A stretch of DNA of 64,000 nucleotides from the NCBI RefSeq assembly GCF_003600895.1, contig NZ_QYRP01000002.1:310001-374000 (forward strand), in the 5' to 3' direction. The stretch is from Nocardioides cavernaquae (GTDB lineage: Bacteria > Actinomycetota > Actinomycetes > Propionibacteriales > Nocardioidaceae). Under the pieces are notes generated by a model that was not told where the DNA came from, did not search any database, and was given only the letters and a program-made list of their open reading frames with translations. The position numbers and the translations under genes were made by a program. Each line of letters opens with the position of its first letter. The first letter of the stretch is position 1. Below are positions 63,130-64,000 of this stretch, in pieces.

Positions 63130-64000
<871 letters not shown>

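Overview
The window is high-GC bacterial chromosome from an actinomycete. The evidence is the gene order tig-clpP1-clpP2-clpX-valS-folC-ndk-mreBCD-mrdA-rodA-rne-rplU-rpmA-obg, a mycobacterial-type truncated haemoglobin, an Rv2466c-like DsbA protein, an RpiB of the type using Glu rather than Cys, and frequent GTG starts. Protein style suggests Nocardioides or a relative, but this was not tested. No prophage, insertion sequence, CRISPR array or rRNA was seen. It is an ordinary core-genome segment carrying several accessory insertions.

Layout. 1-12154 (mostly minus): obg (cut by the window edge), rpmA, rplU, an RNase E with a histone-H1-like N-terminus, and the radical-SAM pair TIGR03936/TIGR03960. 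These two are separated by two septum-formation-family membrane proteins, a TIGR03086 protein and an APH-fold kinase. 12269-20137: an acyltransferase-SGNH protein, then the cell-elongation operon mreB-mreC-mreD-mrdA-rodA, in which every gene overlaps the next. 20307-25330: a secreted PxKF/thrombospondin-3-repeat protein, a lipoprotein, ndk, a DUF937 protein and a second acyltransferase. 25367-38831: DUF4233-folC, a GNAT acetyltransferase, an archaeal-type valS on the opposite strand from its usual neighbours, clpX-clpP2-clpP1, a SRPBCC/lipase/pseudo-lipase group, tig and two tRNAs (Pro, Gly).

38907-50459: a PP2C phosphatase, a Nei-type glycosylase and rpiB; a His-rich protein with a LURP-one-like protein; a nitroreductase and a YrdB-like protein; metG, the Rv2466c-like protein, GPP34, a secreted amidase and a chromate transporter. 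50522-64000: pepN, a DUF5130 pair, MscS, a KdpDE-like two-component system divergent from an APC/KimA-like transporter, OsmC, GlbO, a two-hotdog thioesterase, a thiolase with MarR, and part of ettA.

The clearest new-looking signals are these. (1) The KdpDE-like pair faces a KimA-like transporter whose promoter has GTTAG boxes one helical turn apart, just upstream of the -35 region. (2) An archaeal-type valS sits reversed in the conserved slot. (3) A lipase has a neighbouring paralogue that has lost its catalytic residues. (4) Two families of intergenic palindromes occur, built on TTGCGCCGTGTCGACG and on (T)AACGCGCTGT. (5) Many first genes have a TANNNT hexamer 6-7 nt before an ATG/GTG with no Shine-Dalgarno, the signature of leaderless transcripts, and this was used to choose several starts.
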